Below are positions 1-7,842 of a stretch of DNA of 64,000 nucleotides, piece after piece. The notes under the pieces were generated by a model. The model was not told the origin of the DNA and made no database searches. It saw only the letters and a program-made list of their open reading frames with translations. Each line of letters opens with the position of its first letter. Position 1 is the first letter of the stretch. A program made the position numbers and the translations under genes. Location: assembly GCF_051857545.1 (NCBI RefSeq), contig NZ_JBPZHB010000002.1:682001-746000 (forward strand). The letters run 5' to 3'. Source of the stretch: Larkinella sp051857545. Its GTDB lineage: Bacteria > Bacteroidota > Bacteroidia > Cytophagales > Spirosomataceae.

Positions 1-276
1 GTCGCGCGGAAAATCTTCCGCGTTCTCCACAAAACCGCCCCGGGGCCGGCCAATGGAGAAACTCCCCGCCCGACGCGGATCGTCGTCTACGGCAGGCGGT
101 TCCGAAACCGGGATTTCTTCCACAATCAGACCCTGTTCGCGCAAGGCAGCAATTTGGGTGTCGTCGGCACTGCCAATGACAAAACTCTCGGTTTCTTCGG
201 CCTGAGAGAGCAATTGCCGGGCGGCATTCTGCTCAAACTCATGCATGAAATGAGCAATAACACGTTTGATCGCCAT
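1..276 (-). CDS. N-terminal fragment of an unrecognised protein, cut by the window edge
   Basis: An open frame of 92 codons starts with ATG at 276 and runs off the left edge without a stop. It begins MAIKRVIAHFMHEFEQNAAR and continues through an acidic, charged region with a Pro/Asp-rich stretch (residues about 58-70). I see no signal peptide and no catalytic motif. The central part (IGSADDTQIAALREQGL) looks a little like the small prodomains that precede subtilisin-like peptidases, but this is a weak impression. Codon use matches the neighbours. It is divergent from the oxidase at 591. Confidence 0.5.
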   Translation of the reverse strand, partial: MAIKRVIAHFMHEFEQNAARQLLSQAEETESFVIGSADDTQIAALREQGLIVEEIPVSEPPAVDDDPRRAGSFSIGRPRGGFVENAEDFPRD

Positions 277-590
277 GGCGGTAGGAGGAAGGCTTTAGGG
301 TGAATGAAGGACCTGTCGGGTGTTGATGAAGCGGGGTGTTCCGGCCCGATCTACCAGACAGGAACAGGTGCTAAGGTATCATTCTGAAACCCAGAATCCA
401 TCGTATCGGAAACGGTTTTTACTGAACGGTAAGTTGTGAACCGTTGGCTCGTTTCGCTTTGAAAAACCGCCTGAAAAGGAGTGAATGACTGGCCGGTGGT
501 TGACAGGAAAATTTCGGATTATGAACCTGTTTTTCGGGTAGAATTGGACCGGATTTCCCATTTGTACGTTGGAAAACCAAGTGAATTCGT
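277..590. other. Divergent intergenic region, no gene seen
   Basis: This 314-base gap separates two divergently transcribed genes and should hold both promoters. I find no convincing TAnnTTTG element, no strong dyad and no small open frame with host-like codon use. Frames on the reverse strand across 379..847 run into the oxidase gene and look like shadows. Confidence 0.5.
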
Positions 591-1646
591 ATGAAAGCAA
601 TACCGCCCGGTGCCCTGACGCGTGATGTATCAACCCTGCTCAATCTGTTCGACTTTGAAGAAAGTGCGGTTAACTGGATGACGAAAATGGCGTACGAATA
701 CGTAGCGAGCGGGGCCGCCGATGAACTGACCCTCCGCTGGAACCGCCAGGCTTTGGATGCGATCAGGCTCAACCCGACGGTTTTGACGGATGTGAGCCAA
801 CTTGATACCAGCGTTTCGCTTTTTGGAACCCGTCTATCGCATCCCATTCTGATTGCGCCTACGGCCTACCATCGGCTCCTGCATCCTGAAGGTGAACTGG
901 CTACGGTTCGGGGAGCCGGAGCGGCTTCGGCACTTTACGTCGTCAGTTCGTTTACGACCACGCCCCTCGCCGAAATTGCGCAGCGGGCGACTGGGCCGCT
1001 CTGGTTTCAGCTTTATGTTCGGGACGACCGGGCGTTTACCAAAAATCTGATTCAGGAAGCGGAAGCCCTGGGCTATCGCGCCCTTTGCATTACGGTGGAT
1101 ACGCCCACGCCCGGCGTCCGGAACCGGGAACACCGGAGCCGATTTAAATTGCCGGACGGCGTACACACGCCCCACATGGGCGGGCCGTTGGTCGAAAAAA
1201 AACCGCTTATCTGGAAAGATATTGAGTGGATTCAGTCGTTTGCCAAAACACCGGTTTTGCTGAAGGGCATTCTGAACCCGGACGATGCCGAACGGGCGGT
1301 TCAGGCGGGCGTTTCGGGTATCATCGTTTCCAACCACGGTGGCCGGAATCTGGATACCGTACCCGCTACGATCGATGCCCTTCCGCGTATTGCGGAGCGC
1401 GTCGACCAGCGGATGCCGATTTTGCTCGATGGCGGCATTCGACGCGGAACGGATGTGCTGAAAGCCATTGCCCTGGGTGCCAGCGCGGTTTTGGTTGGTA
1501 AACCGATCTGTTTTGGCCTGGCCTGCGGAGGAGCTGAGGGCGTCGCCAAAGTGCTGCAAATCCTGCAATATGAACTGGAACTGGCCATGGCACTGACCGG
1601 TCGGGCGACTTTGGCGGGCATAGACCGCTCGGTAATCTGGCAATAG
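591..1646 (+). CDS. FMN-dependent alpha-hydroxy-acid oxidase/dehydrogenase (lactate/glycolate oxidase family)
   Basis: A 351-residue cytosolic TIM-barrel flavoprotein that would oxidise an L-2-hydroxy acid such as lactate or glycolate to the 2-oxo acid. Family hallmarks are the N-terminal region around residues 15-60 ending in a conserved barrel entry (ILIAPTAYHRLLHPEGE), the active-site motif SNHGGRNLD near residue 246-254 carrying the catalytic His, and the phosphate/FMN-binding segment LLDGGIRRGTDVLKAIALGA near 280-300. Length is typical. The exact substrate and acceptor (oxygen, quinone or cytochrome) cannot be told from sequence. It stands alone and is convergent with the pirin gene. Confidence 0.9.
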   Translation: MKAIPPGALTRDVSTLLNLFDFEESAVNWMTKMAYEYVASGAADELTLRWNRQALDAIRLNPTVLTDVSQLDTSVSLFGTRLSHPILIAPTAYHRLLHPEGELATVRGAGAASALYVVSSFTTTPLAEIAQRATGPLWFQLYVRDDRAFTKNLIQEAEALGYRALCITVDTPTPGVRNREHRSRFKLPDGVHTPHMGGPLVEKKPLIWKDIEWIQSFAKTPVLLKGILNPDDAERAVQAGVSGIIVSNHGGRNLDTVPATIDALPRIAERVDQRMPILLDGGIRRGTDVLKAIALGASAVLVGKPICFGLACGGAEGVAKVLQILQYELELAMALTGRATLAGIDRSVIWQ

Positions 1647-1695
1647 GACGGCGGCCTATTCGCCCGGCGTTGTCAGGCTACCGATGGCGCAGCCG

Positions 1696-2592
1696 TTACG
1701 GTTTTTGCTTCAGATAGGGAGGATCGGGCGGCAGCGGCACCACATCGGTTTCGCCTTCGATTACCGGAAATTCACCCTTCTGCCACTGCTGTTTGGCCTG
1801 TTCGATAAGTTCCAGGCTGGTGGCTACAAAATTCCAGTAAATATGACGTGGTTCGGCAAAGGGTTTTCCGCCAAAAATATAAACCGTGCTGTTGGCGTTG
1901 ATCGTAAATTCGCAAAGCTGGCTGTTTTTAGCCACCAGAATGCGTTTGGGTTCGTAGATATGGCCTTCGCTTTCAATGCTGCCTTCCAGAATATACAGGC
2001 CCGCTTCACCGATCAGTTCATGGCCAATGGTCAGGGTTTTCGTAGCTGGACTTTTGATTTCCAGAAAGAACAGATCGCTGTAAACCGGCACGGGTGATTT
2101 TCGCCCAAAAGCCGTACCCGCAATCAGTTTGTAGGAAACGCCGTCGGTTTCCCAGGCCGGTATTTCGTCGGCATTCGCGTGGAAGAACGAAGGCGGCATT
2201 TCTTCCAGCTCTTTCGGCAGAGCCACCCAGATTTGTAAACCGTGCAGGCTTTTATCCGAATGACGCAGGTGTTCCGGGGTTCGTTCCGAATGAACGATGC
2301 CTTTTCCGGCCGTCATCCAGTTGACCTGACCGGGGGTGATTTCTACTTCCGTGCCGAGGGTGTCTTTATGGAAAATGGCTCCGTCAAAAAGATAGGTGAG
2401 GGTCGAAAGGCCGATGTGTGGATGGGGGCCAATGTCGATATTTTCGTGATCGCTCAGGTGGGCAGGCCCCATGTGGTCGATGAAAATAAAAGGCCCCACC
2501 ATCCGCTTTTCGCGAAAGGGGAGGAGCCGGCCGACCAGAAAATGACCAATGTCGGCCGGGCGTTCTTCGATAATGATGGATATATTCGACAT
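1696..2592 (-). CDS. Pirin family protein (bicupin)
   Basis: A 298-residue protein with the N-terminal pirin cupin: the metal-binding motif GPHPHIGLSTLTYL near residues 55-68 and the later HSE of GKGIVHSERTPE near 100. The C-terminal half is a second, degenerate cupin (YILEGSIESEGHIY). Pirins bind Fe and some have quercetin dioxygenase activity or regulatory roles; which applies here is not visible. A second pirin is encoded at 46683, with the same metal ligands but otherwise rather different. No signal peptide, so cytosolic. Confidence 0.88.
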   Translation of the reverse strand: MSNISIIIEERPADIGHFLVGRLLPFREKRMVGPFIFIDHMGPAHLSDHENIDIGPHPHIGLSTLTYLFDGAIFHKDTLGTEVEITPGQVNWMTAGKGIVHSERTPEHLRHSDKSLHGLQIWVALPKELEEMPPSFFHANADEIPAWETDGVSYKLIAGTAFGRKSPVPVYSDLFFLEIKSPATKTLTIGHELIGEAGLYILEGSIESEGHIYEPKRILVAKNSQLCEFTINANSTVYIFGGKPFAEPRHIYWNFVATSLELIEQAKQQWQKGEFPVIEGETDVVPLPPDPPYLKQKP

Positions 2593-2642
2593 GTAAAACC
2601 CTATTTAAAAAGCAAAATACGAAACGCTGGTCAACCCGCCCC

Positions 2643-3146
2643 TCACAGCCGTCGCTCGTGGTGGATCGAAATACTATACCCGGTATAGTTTCCGGCAATG
2701 CCGTTGCCCGAGTCGGCGGGTTTGAAACTGACAACGATTTTATCTTTGTAAAAGATCTGGCGTTCCGTCAATTCCGAACCGGCCACGGTTTCGGCGGGCA
2801 GAAAGCCCATTCCGATCAATTCCCGGCGCAAAACCGCCTGCACGGTTTTGGAAGGCTGCTGAAAATTCAGTAAGCCCAGCCGACCGTTGCAAATGTACTG
2901 AATCAGGGCCGACGTTTGGGTCAACGTACTGACGTAGGGAAACGCCTGAAATTCGTAAATACAAGCCGGATTCGCTACACTTTCGGAGCGGTTTTTGAAC
3001 AGAAATCCTTTTCGGAACAGGCAGGAATCGAACTGGGCGGTTTTCAGGCAGGTCAGGTCGATGAGTTCGCGCATCGTGATTTGCTGGGCGAAAACCGGAC
3101 TGCTCAGGAGGAAGAAAAGGGAAACGAAACGATACCTGCGTGCCAT
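2643..3146 (-). CDS. Small secreted protein of unknown function
   Basis: A 167-residue protein with a clear signal peptide (MARRYRFVSLFFLLSSPVFA, cleavage likely before QQ). The mature part has four Cys residues, spaced so that two disulphides are possible (TCLKT, DSCLF, PACIY, YICNG). I do not recognise a family. It may belong with the small uncharacterised exported proteins common in Cytophagales. It lies 50 bases upstream of the pirin gene on the same strand, so the two could be co-transcribed. Confidence 0.7.
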   Translation of the reverse strand: MARRYRFVSLFFLLSSPVFAQQITMRELIDLTCLKTAQFDSCLFRKGFLFKNRSESVANPACIYEFQAFPYVSTLTQTSALIQYICNGRLGLLNFQQPSKTVQAVLRRELIGMGFLPAETVAGSELTERQIFYKDKIVVSFKPADSGNGIAGNYTGYSISIHHERRL

Positions 3147-3210
3147 GTCAATTTTTAAGAAGAGGTTGCATTATTCGTTTTACAAACAAATAATTTGCCA
3201 GACTTGCCTG

Positions 3211-3245
3211 AAAAAGCGAAACGCCAGTCCAGGCTGGCGTTTCGC
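3211..3245 (-). terminator. Rho-independent terminator after the sugar transporter gene
   Basis: A perfect 12-bp stem (GCGAAACGCCAG with its complement) around a 6-base loop spans 3216..3245. On the - strand it is followed by a run of five T. It lies 26 bases past the stop of the transporter gene. Confidence 0.85.
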
Positions 3246-3271
3246 AATGCAATACCGCTAAAAGGAACTGC

Positions 3272-4516
3272 TTAAACCGGTTTCGAAAATTTGGAACCGA
3301 ACAGAAAAATGACGGCGTAACAAATAATCGGGAGGTAATAGGCCGCAGCCACATCGTATTCGGCAACGGCACCCATCGCAAACGGAAAGAGCGCACCACC
3401 GCAGACACCCATCGAAATAAAGGAAGCCGCCTGTTGGGTGTGCGAACCCAGGTTTTTCAAACCCAGGCTGAAGATGGTTGGGAACATGATACTGAAAAAG
3501 AAATTCAGCATCAGCAGCGCGATGAAGGAAGGCCATCCCCAGCTTTGAGCGATAATGAGACACATGACGATGTTGCTGGCTGCAAAGATCGCCAGCAGCG
3601 AATGGGGAGCGATAAAGCGCATCAGGAAAGTCCCGACAAACCGTCCGGCTAGCATGAGACCCATGAACAAGACCATGTAGTTCCCGGCGGTTTCATCGGA
3701 AAAACCCATTTTTTCGTGGCCGTAGTTGATGAAAAACGCCCAGGTACCGGCTTGGGCCGCGACATTGAAAAACTGGGCAATGACGGCCCAAACGAAATGC
3801 CGGTGCTGAAAAAGGCCCTTCCCCGGTTCAATATCCACATTGACAGCTTCCGGATCAACGGCAGCCGCACCGTGCGGGTCGGTCAGCGCGGGGACTTTAA
3901 CAAACGAAAACAGCACTGCAATCCCGGCGATGACGCTGCCGATAACGATGTAGAGCGTCTTGACCGACGTCAGGTCCGTGCTTCCTTCCGTATTGCCCCG
4001 AAGCAGAAAGTAGGCACCGATGGCGGGTCCCATGATGGCCCCCAACGCATTGAAGGCCTGGGCAAAATTGATCCGCTGGTCGCTCGTGCGCTGGTCGCCG
4101 AGCGAGGCCACAAACGGGTGAGCCACGGTTTCAAGGGTAGAAAGTCCGCAGCCCAGGATGAACAGGGCCAGCCCGAAGTAGGTAAAGGAAGCCGCGTTGG
4201 CTGCCGGAACGAACAGAAAGGCACCCGTAGCAAAAAGGCCCAGGCCCAGTAAAACACCGGCTTTGTAGCCAAACCGCTTCATGAAAAGACCGGCAGGAAT
4301 TCCCATGACGAAATAGGCCCCGAAAATGGCAAACTGGACGAAAGCCGACTGGGTTTTGGTCAGGCTCAGCACATGCTGAAAGTGTTTGTTGAGCACATCG
4401 CCCATCGTGATGGCAATGCCCCAGAACATGAACAGGGAGGTGACAAATACGAGGGTAATGAGGTACTTCTTATCGGTGAAAGCCGCTGGCTTTCGGTTAC
4501 TGACACTGGCCTGCAT
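3272..4516 (-). CDS. MFS sugar transporter, FucP-like (L-fucose/glucose/galactose:H+ symporter family)
   Basis: A 414-residue integral membrane protein with about 12 membrane segments. The FucP-like signature is visible early: FVTSLFMFWGIAITMGDVLN, then QSAFVQFAIFGAYFVMGIPA and the loop KRFGYKAGVLLGLGLFA. The segment STLETVAHPFVASLGD and the following FAQAFNALGAIMGP are characteristic of the Bacteroidota sugar MFS branch. I chose the ATG at 4516 (MQASVSNRKPAAF); the frame stays open to 4687, but the extra residues are encoded by a terminator and a palindromic repeat and are probably not translated. Substrate sugar is unknown. Confidence 0.88.
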   Translation of the reverse strand: MQASVSNRKPAAFTDKKYLITLVFVTSLFMFWGIAITMGDVLNKHFQHVLSLTKTQSAFVQFAIFGAYFVMGIPAGLFMKRFGYKAGVLLGLGLFATGAFLFVPAANAASFTYFGLALFILGCGLSTLETVAHPFVASLGDQRTSDQRINFAQAFNALGAIMGPAIGAYFLLRGNTEGSTDLTSVKTLYIVIGSVIAGIAVLFSFVKVPALTDPHGAAAVDPEAVNVDIEPGKGLFQHRHFVWAVIAQFFNVAAQAGTWAFFINYGHEKMGFSDETAGNYMVLFMGLMLAGRFVGTFLMRFIAPHSLLAIFAASNIVMCLIIAQSWGWPSFIALLMLNFFFSIMFPTIFSLGLKNLGSHTQQAASFISMGVCGGALFPFAMGAVAEYDVAAAYYLPIICYAVIFLFGSKFSKPV

Positions 4517-4612
4517 AAGGAAGAGTTCGTTTAGATACGGGTCAAGGGTTGCTAAGACGTCAATTGAAGGGACAAGGTAACGCTTAATTTTAATTTGGTA
4601 AATGAAGCCCAC

Positions 4613-4646
4613 AAAAAAGCCGGCCCCTTTCGGAGTCGGCTTTTTT
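4613..4646. terminator. Bidirectional terminator-like hairpin
   Basis: Stem AAAAAAGCCG/CGGCTTTTTT around a 14-base loop. Read on the - strand it ends in a T run and lies 90 bases past the protease stop codon, beyond the palindromic repeat. Confidence 0.7.
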
Positions 4647-4723
4647 GCCCCTAAATCCCCTGAAGGGGACTTGGACGCAGAATCCAATGGATGCTGAAAG
4701 TCCCCTTCAGGGGATTTAGGGGC
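4647..4723. repeat. Palindromic repeat, CCCCTAAATCCCCT family, copy 1
   Basis: Perfect inverted repeat with 26-bp arms (4647..4672 and 4698..4723) around a 25-base loop. Each arm itself contains a smaller palindrome (CCCCTGAAGGGG). It ends 12 bases before the stop codon of the protease gene on the - strand. The same core recurs at 52218..52316. Confidence 0.9.
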
Positions 4724-4735
4724 TGAATAGCTGAC

Positions 4736-5878
4736 CTATTTTTCGTGCTTAAACACCTTCACCATGTAGACACTCTCCTGAATTTTTTTGATCTGATCCT
4801 TCCGCGCCAGCTTGGCGAGACCGTTTTTGCGGCTCATCCGGATCGAACTGTTTTTGAGCGAGTCGGTCGGAATGGCGGAAATGGCCCGGAACAGGTAATC
4901 CGTTTTGATGGCAAACGTAGCGCCTTCCGTGGAGGTCTGCTTGCCGCTGATGATGCCGATCACATTGCCTTTTTCGTCCAGCAGCGGACCACCGGAGTTC
5001 CCGGGGTTGACACTGATGGCCACCTGATACGCCGTGGAGTCACCCCGATACCCGGTTTTTGAACTCAGATAGCCTTCGCCGTAAACGATTTCTTCCCGTG
5101 GAAAACCCAGCGTAAAGACGCGTTCGCCGAGATCGGTTGGCCCCGCTTCAAAACCGTAGGGCAGGACGGTTTTTCCCCGAAAGGCACTGTCTTCGTGAAC
5201 CTGCAAAATAGCGAGGTCATATTTATGATCAGCGTAAACGACTTTGGCTTTATAAATATCCCCGTGCGTACTTTGGATGTATACCGAGTCGGCGTCCTGG
5301 ATGATGTGCGTGTTGGTGACCAGATACCCGTCCGGCGACAGCAGGAAGCCCGAACCGGCCACCTGACCCGGATTGATCTGCAAGGCGCGTTCGCGGGCGT
5401 TCAGATCCTGCAAAATCGCATTCTGCGAACGCCGGATGGCCTGCAAATCCCGGCGCATCATGCTGTATTGTTCCTGCTGCTTGTGGCTCGACTGGTATTG
5501 CCGCACCAGCATCAGCGTTCCGAAGGTCGTAATGAGCGCAACCGAAGCGGCCACCGCCAGAATGGGGCGGTAGGTTTGCCACAACTGCCGGATCGTTCCG
5601 CCGTTGCGGTGCAGTTTCCGAACTTTAGACACCTGGCTGGCTTCGTCCCGAACGGCGTCCATGTCCAGGCTGGCATGAATCCGGTTCAGACGGCTGCGGA
5701 AGTCAGTCCGCTGGCCATAATTTTTCAGCGCTTTCGCCAGTTGCTGTTGCTCATTGGCACGCTGGGCCAAAACCGGGTCTGACCGACGGAGCGTTTCAAA
5801 TTCCAGCCGTTCCGTTTCCGTCAGCTCGTTCCGAAGCCATTTGTCAATCCAGTCGGTGAATTTCTGGTGGTCGATCAT
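4736..5878 (-). CDS. Membrane anti-sigma-like domain fused to a trypsin-like (HtrA-type) serine protease
   Basis: A 380-residue protein. Residues 1-100 form a charged cytoplasmic domain that begins like the short sigma-binding parts of anti-sigma proteins (FTDWIDKWLRNELTETE). A single membrane span lies at about 104-125, then a short coiled-coil-like linker (about 130-165). The periplasmic domain is a chymotrypsin-fold protease: GSGFLL near 175, His191 (TNTHII), Asp221 (YDLAIL) and Ser295 (NPGNSGGPLL). There is no PDZ domain; the C-terminal 60 residues are basic and uncharacterised. The gene follows the ECF sigma gene with one base between stop and start, so the two are co-transcribed. I infer that it anchors or senses for that sigma factor and may also cleave envelope proteins. 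Confidence 0.82.
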   Translation of the reverse strand: MIDHQKFTDWIDKWLRNELTETERLEFETLRRSDPVLAQRANEQQQLAKALKNYGQRTDFRSRLNRIHASLDMDAVRDEASQVSKVRKLHRNGGTIRQLWQTYRPILAVAASVALITTFGTLMLVRQYQSSHKQQEQYSMMRRDLQAIRRSQNAILQDLNARERALQINPGQVAGSGFLLSPDGYLVTNTHIIQDADSVYIQSTHGDIYKAKVVYADHKYDLAILQVHEDSAFRGKTVLPYGFEAGPTDLGERVFTLGFPREEIVYGEGYLSSKTGYRGDSTAYQVAISVNPGNSGGPLLDEKGNVIGIISGKQTSTEGATFAIKTDYLFRAISAIPTDSLKNSSIRMSRKNGLAKLARKDQIKKIQESVYMVKVFKHEK

Positions 5879-5879
5879 C

Positions 5880-6455
5880 TTACTCCTCTTTAAATACTGA
5901 AAAGAACAACCGTTTAAGCCGCATCAGACACTTGTACTTCTGCGTTTTGGCATTGTCGGCGTTCGTATAGCCAAATTTTTCGGTAATGTCCTGCATCGAC
6001 AGATGGCGGATGTAAAAATCCTCCAGCAACGTCCGGCAGGGTTCTCCCAAGCGGTCGAGCGAATCGGCCATCAGGTCGAACTGGCGGTCACGGGCCTCGT
6101 GATCAATCAGATCGTCGTCCACATCGGCCAGGTCTTCGGTATCGATCAGCGAATGGCCGTTTCGACTCCGCTTCGATAACTGCTTGAGCCAAAGCCGGCG
6201 ACTCACCGAATAGAGATACGTTTTTAACTGGCAATGCAATTCCAGCGAATCCGATGTCACTTTCTCGTACAGCACGATCAGCGTTTCCTGATAAATATCT
6301 TTGGCATCGTCTTCGCTGCCGCTGTTATTCTGGATCAGGTGTAATACCATCGGAAAATACCGCCTGTACAGTTCTTCCAGCATCTCGTCCGAACCGTTGG
6401 CTAACCCTGCAAGCAGTTGGTCGTCAGATACATGCAAACGGTTGGACTCTGTCAT
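5880..6455 (-). CDS. ECF-type RNA polymerase sigma factor
   Basis: A 191-residue sigma-70-family protein of the extracytoplasmic-function group. Region 2 is seen at about residues 25-65 (LYRRYFPMVLHL, then DAKDIYQETLIVLYEKV), and region 4 near the C-terminus (EPCRTLLEDFYIRHLSMQDI followed by a helix-turn-helix and an Arg/Lys-rich recognition helix). Its operon partner is the membrane anti-sigma/protease at 4736. A promoter motif just upstream (6471..6499, - strand) is shared with the divergent lipoprotein gene, which suggests that this sigma factor transcribes both. The predicted leader is very short (about 8 bases). Confidence 0.9.
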   Translation of the reverse strand: MTESNRLHVSDDQLLAGLANGSDEMLEELYRRYFPMVLHLIQNNSGSEDDAKDIYQETLIVLYEKVTSDSLELHCQLKTYLYSVSRRLWLKQLSKRSRNGHSLIDTEDLADVDDDLIDHEARDRQFDLMADSLDRLGEPCRTLLEDFYIRHLSMQDITEKFGYTNADNAKTQKYKCLMRLKRLFFSVFKEE

Positions 6456-6470
6456 TGGTTCCTTGCATAC

Positions 6471-6499
6471 TTAATACGATTCCGGGTCAAATGTAACCC
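6471..6499 (-). promoter_or_regulatory. Candidate ECF promoter of the sigma/protease operon
   Basis: On the - strand GGGTTAC (6499..6493), then exactly 16 bases, then TATTAA (6476..6471) preceded by CG. The same two boxes with the same spacing occur on the + strand at 6532..6560. Confidence 0.65.
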
Positions 6500-6531
6500 A
6501 AAAATAAATTTTAATTTTTCTGAAAAAAGAT

Positions 6532-6560
6532 GGGTTACCTAATGGCCTTTCCCGTATTAA
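6532..6560 (+). promoter_or_regulatory. Candidate ECF promoter of the small lipoprotein gene
   Basis: GGGTTAC at 6532..6538, 16 bases, then TATTAA at 6555..6560 preceded by CG. Identical boxes and spacing to the divergent promoter at 6471..6499; transcription would begin about 30 bases before the lipoprotein start. Confidence 0.65.
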
Positions 6561-6597
6561 AGGTGAGATCTAAAAAACTTTTAAACTAACTACTCTC

Positions 6598-6783
6598 ATG
6601 AAACGTATCGTTAAATCTGTATTGTTCGTTGCTACAATGGTTTCTTTGGCTGCTGCTTGTCAATCTAAAAAAGCTGAAGATACAACTTCAACGACGGACT
6701 CAACTGCAATGTCTTCAGACTCTTCTATGATGTCTGACACGACGATGGCAACTGACAGCATGGCTGCTGATTCAGCAAAATAA
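6598..6783 (+). CDS. Small Ser/Thr/Asp/Met-rich lipoprotein
   Basis: A 61-residue lipoprotein: signal peptide with lipobox LAAAC, so Cys21 would be lipidated, followed by a low-complexity tail made almost only of S, T, D, A and M (for example MSSDSSMMSDTTMATDSM). No fold is expected. Codon choice is less GC-rich than in the neighbours. Similar short, low-complexity lipoproteins are common in Cytophagales and are often abundant envelope proteins; function is unknown. It is divergent from the ECF sigma gene, shares its promoter motif and ends in a strong terminator, which together suggest a highly expressed target of that sigma factor. Confidence 0.85.
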   Translation: MKRIVKSVLFVATMVSLAAACQSKKAEDTTSTTDSTAMSSDSSMMSDTTMATDSMAADSAK

Positions 6784-6806
6784 TTCTACGTTTCTATAAC
6801 GTACGA

Positions 6807-6840
6807 AAGCCGCCCAGCAATGGGCGGCTTTTTTGTTTTT
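6807..6840 (+). terminator. Rho-independent terminator of the small lipoprotein gene
   Basis: Ten-bp stem AAGCCGCCCA/TGGGCGGCTT with a 4-base loop (6807..6830), followed by a T-rich run to 6840. It begins 23 bases after the stop. Confidence 0.92.
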
Positions 6841-6873
6841 AAGCCTGACAACCCGGATTTGCTACAATTCTAA

Positions 6874-6930
6874 TTTAGACTAGTAAAAAATAATACCGCT
6901 TAACAGTTGTTTATTTAGAAATAGTCTAAT
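6874..6930 (+). promoter_or_regulatory. Candidate metal-repressor sites upstream of the haem uptake operon
   Basis: TTTAGACTAGT at 6874..6884 and the dyad TTTAGA-N5-TCTAAT at 6914..6930. Related TTTAGA/TTTGGACT half-sites lie in front of the TonB receptor gene (17524..17559). The pattern resembles DtxR/IdeR-type boxes; binding is inferred only. Confidence 0.45.
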
Positions 6931-6961
6931 TAATTTGTGCTACCCAAACGACTGGTTCATC

Positions 6962-7822
6962 ATGGCGAAGAAACTCTATTGGCTTATCATCCTCCTGACT
7001 CTCCGTGTAACGACGTTTGCGCAGGGCGTTCCGAAAACCGAGCGGATCGTCTCCCTGAACGGAACCCTGACCGAAATTCTCTGCGATCTGGGGCTGCAAA
7101 ACCAGTTGGTCGGCGTCGACATCACCAGCACCTATCCGGCGGCTATGGAGAAAATTCCGAAAGTGGGCCACAATCGAAACATCGGTGCCGAAGCCGTTCT
7201 GGCCCTGCGTCCTACCGTCATCATTGGTGTTCGATCCAACGGAAGCATGGATCTGAAGCCGGAAGTGCTGCAACAATTCAAAAGTGCCGGGGTGAAAACA
7301 CTGATTTTTGATCAGGAAACGAGTGTGGCCGGCACCAAAAAACTGATTACTGAGGTCGCGAAAGCCTTCGGTGCTTCGGCGAAAGCAGTGGCCCTCACCC
7401 GCAAACTGGATGCCGATCTGGCCAAGGTACGAAAACCGGCTAAAGTCCAGAAAGTACTCTTCATCTATGCTCGTGGCACCGGAACCATGATGGTTTCGGG
7501 CCGGAATACACCCATCGAAAAAATCGTCCAACTGGCCGGGGCGCAGAATGCCTTCAACGACTTCGAAAGCTTTAAACCGCTGACACCGGAAGCCCTGGTG
7601 AGTGGTAATCCGGATGTGATTCTGCTGTTTACGAGCGGATTGGAAAGCCTGGGTGGGATCGACGGTTTGCTGAAGGTGCAGGGCGTGGCCCAAACCAACG
7701 CTGGTCGGAACCGCCGGGTGATTGAAATGGACGGGCAGTTGCTGACCGGTTTTAGCCCCCGACTGGGGCTGGCCGTGCAGGAATTGAGCCGGAAACTCAG
7801 TCAGGATGTATCCTTAAAATAA
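6962..7822 (+). CDS. hmuT: Haem ABC transporter substrate-binding protein
   Basis: A 286-residue periplasmic binding protein of the haem/cobalamin/siderophore class (cluster A-II, two lobes joined by a long helix). The signal peptide is MAKKLYWLIILLTLRVTTFA. The mature protein opens with the conserved ERIVSLNGTLTEILCDLGL and ends with the family's helix (GFSPRLGLAVQELSRKL). Start is taken at ATG 6962; TTG 6935 in the same frame would put nine residues before the signal peptide. It is the first gene of a compact + strand operon with the permease, ATPase and HmuS genes, which identifies haem as the likely ligand. Confidence 0.88.
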   Translation: MAKKLYWLIILLTLRVTTFAQGVPKTERIVSLNGTLTEILCDLGLQNQLVGVDITSTYPAAMEKIPKVGHNRNIGAEAVLALRPTVIIGVRSNGSMDLKPEVLQQFKSAGVKTLIFDQETSVAGTKKLITEVAKAFGASAKAVALTRKLDADLAKVRKPAKVQKVLFIYARGTGTMMVSGRNTPIEKIVQLAGAQNAFNDFESFKPLTPEALVSGNPDVILLFTSGLESLGGIDGLLKVQGVAQTNAGRNRRVIEMDGQLLTGFSPRLGLAVQELSRKLSQDVSLK

Positions 7823-7842
7823 AACGGAATAGACCCACACGG

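Noticed and set aside
4517..4687. N-terminal extension of the sugar transporter
   Set aside because: The extra 57 residues are encoded by a terminator hairpin and a palindromic repeat; the ATG at 4516 precedes the normal transporter start.
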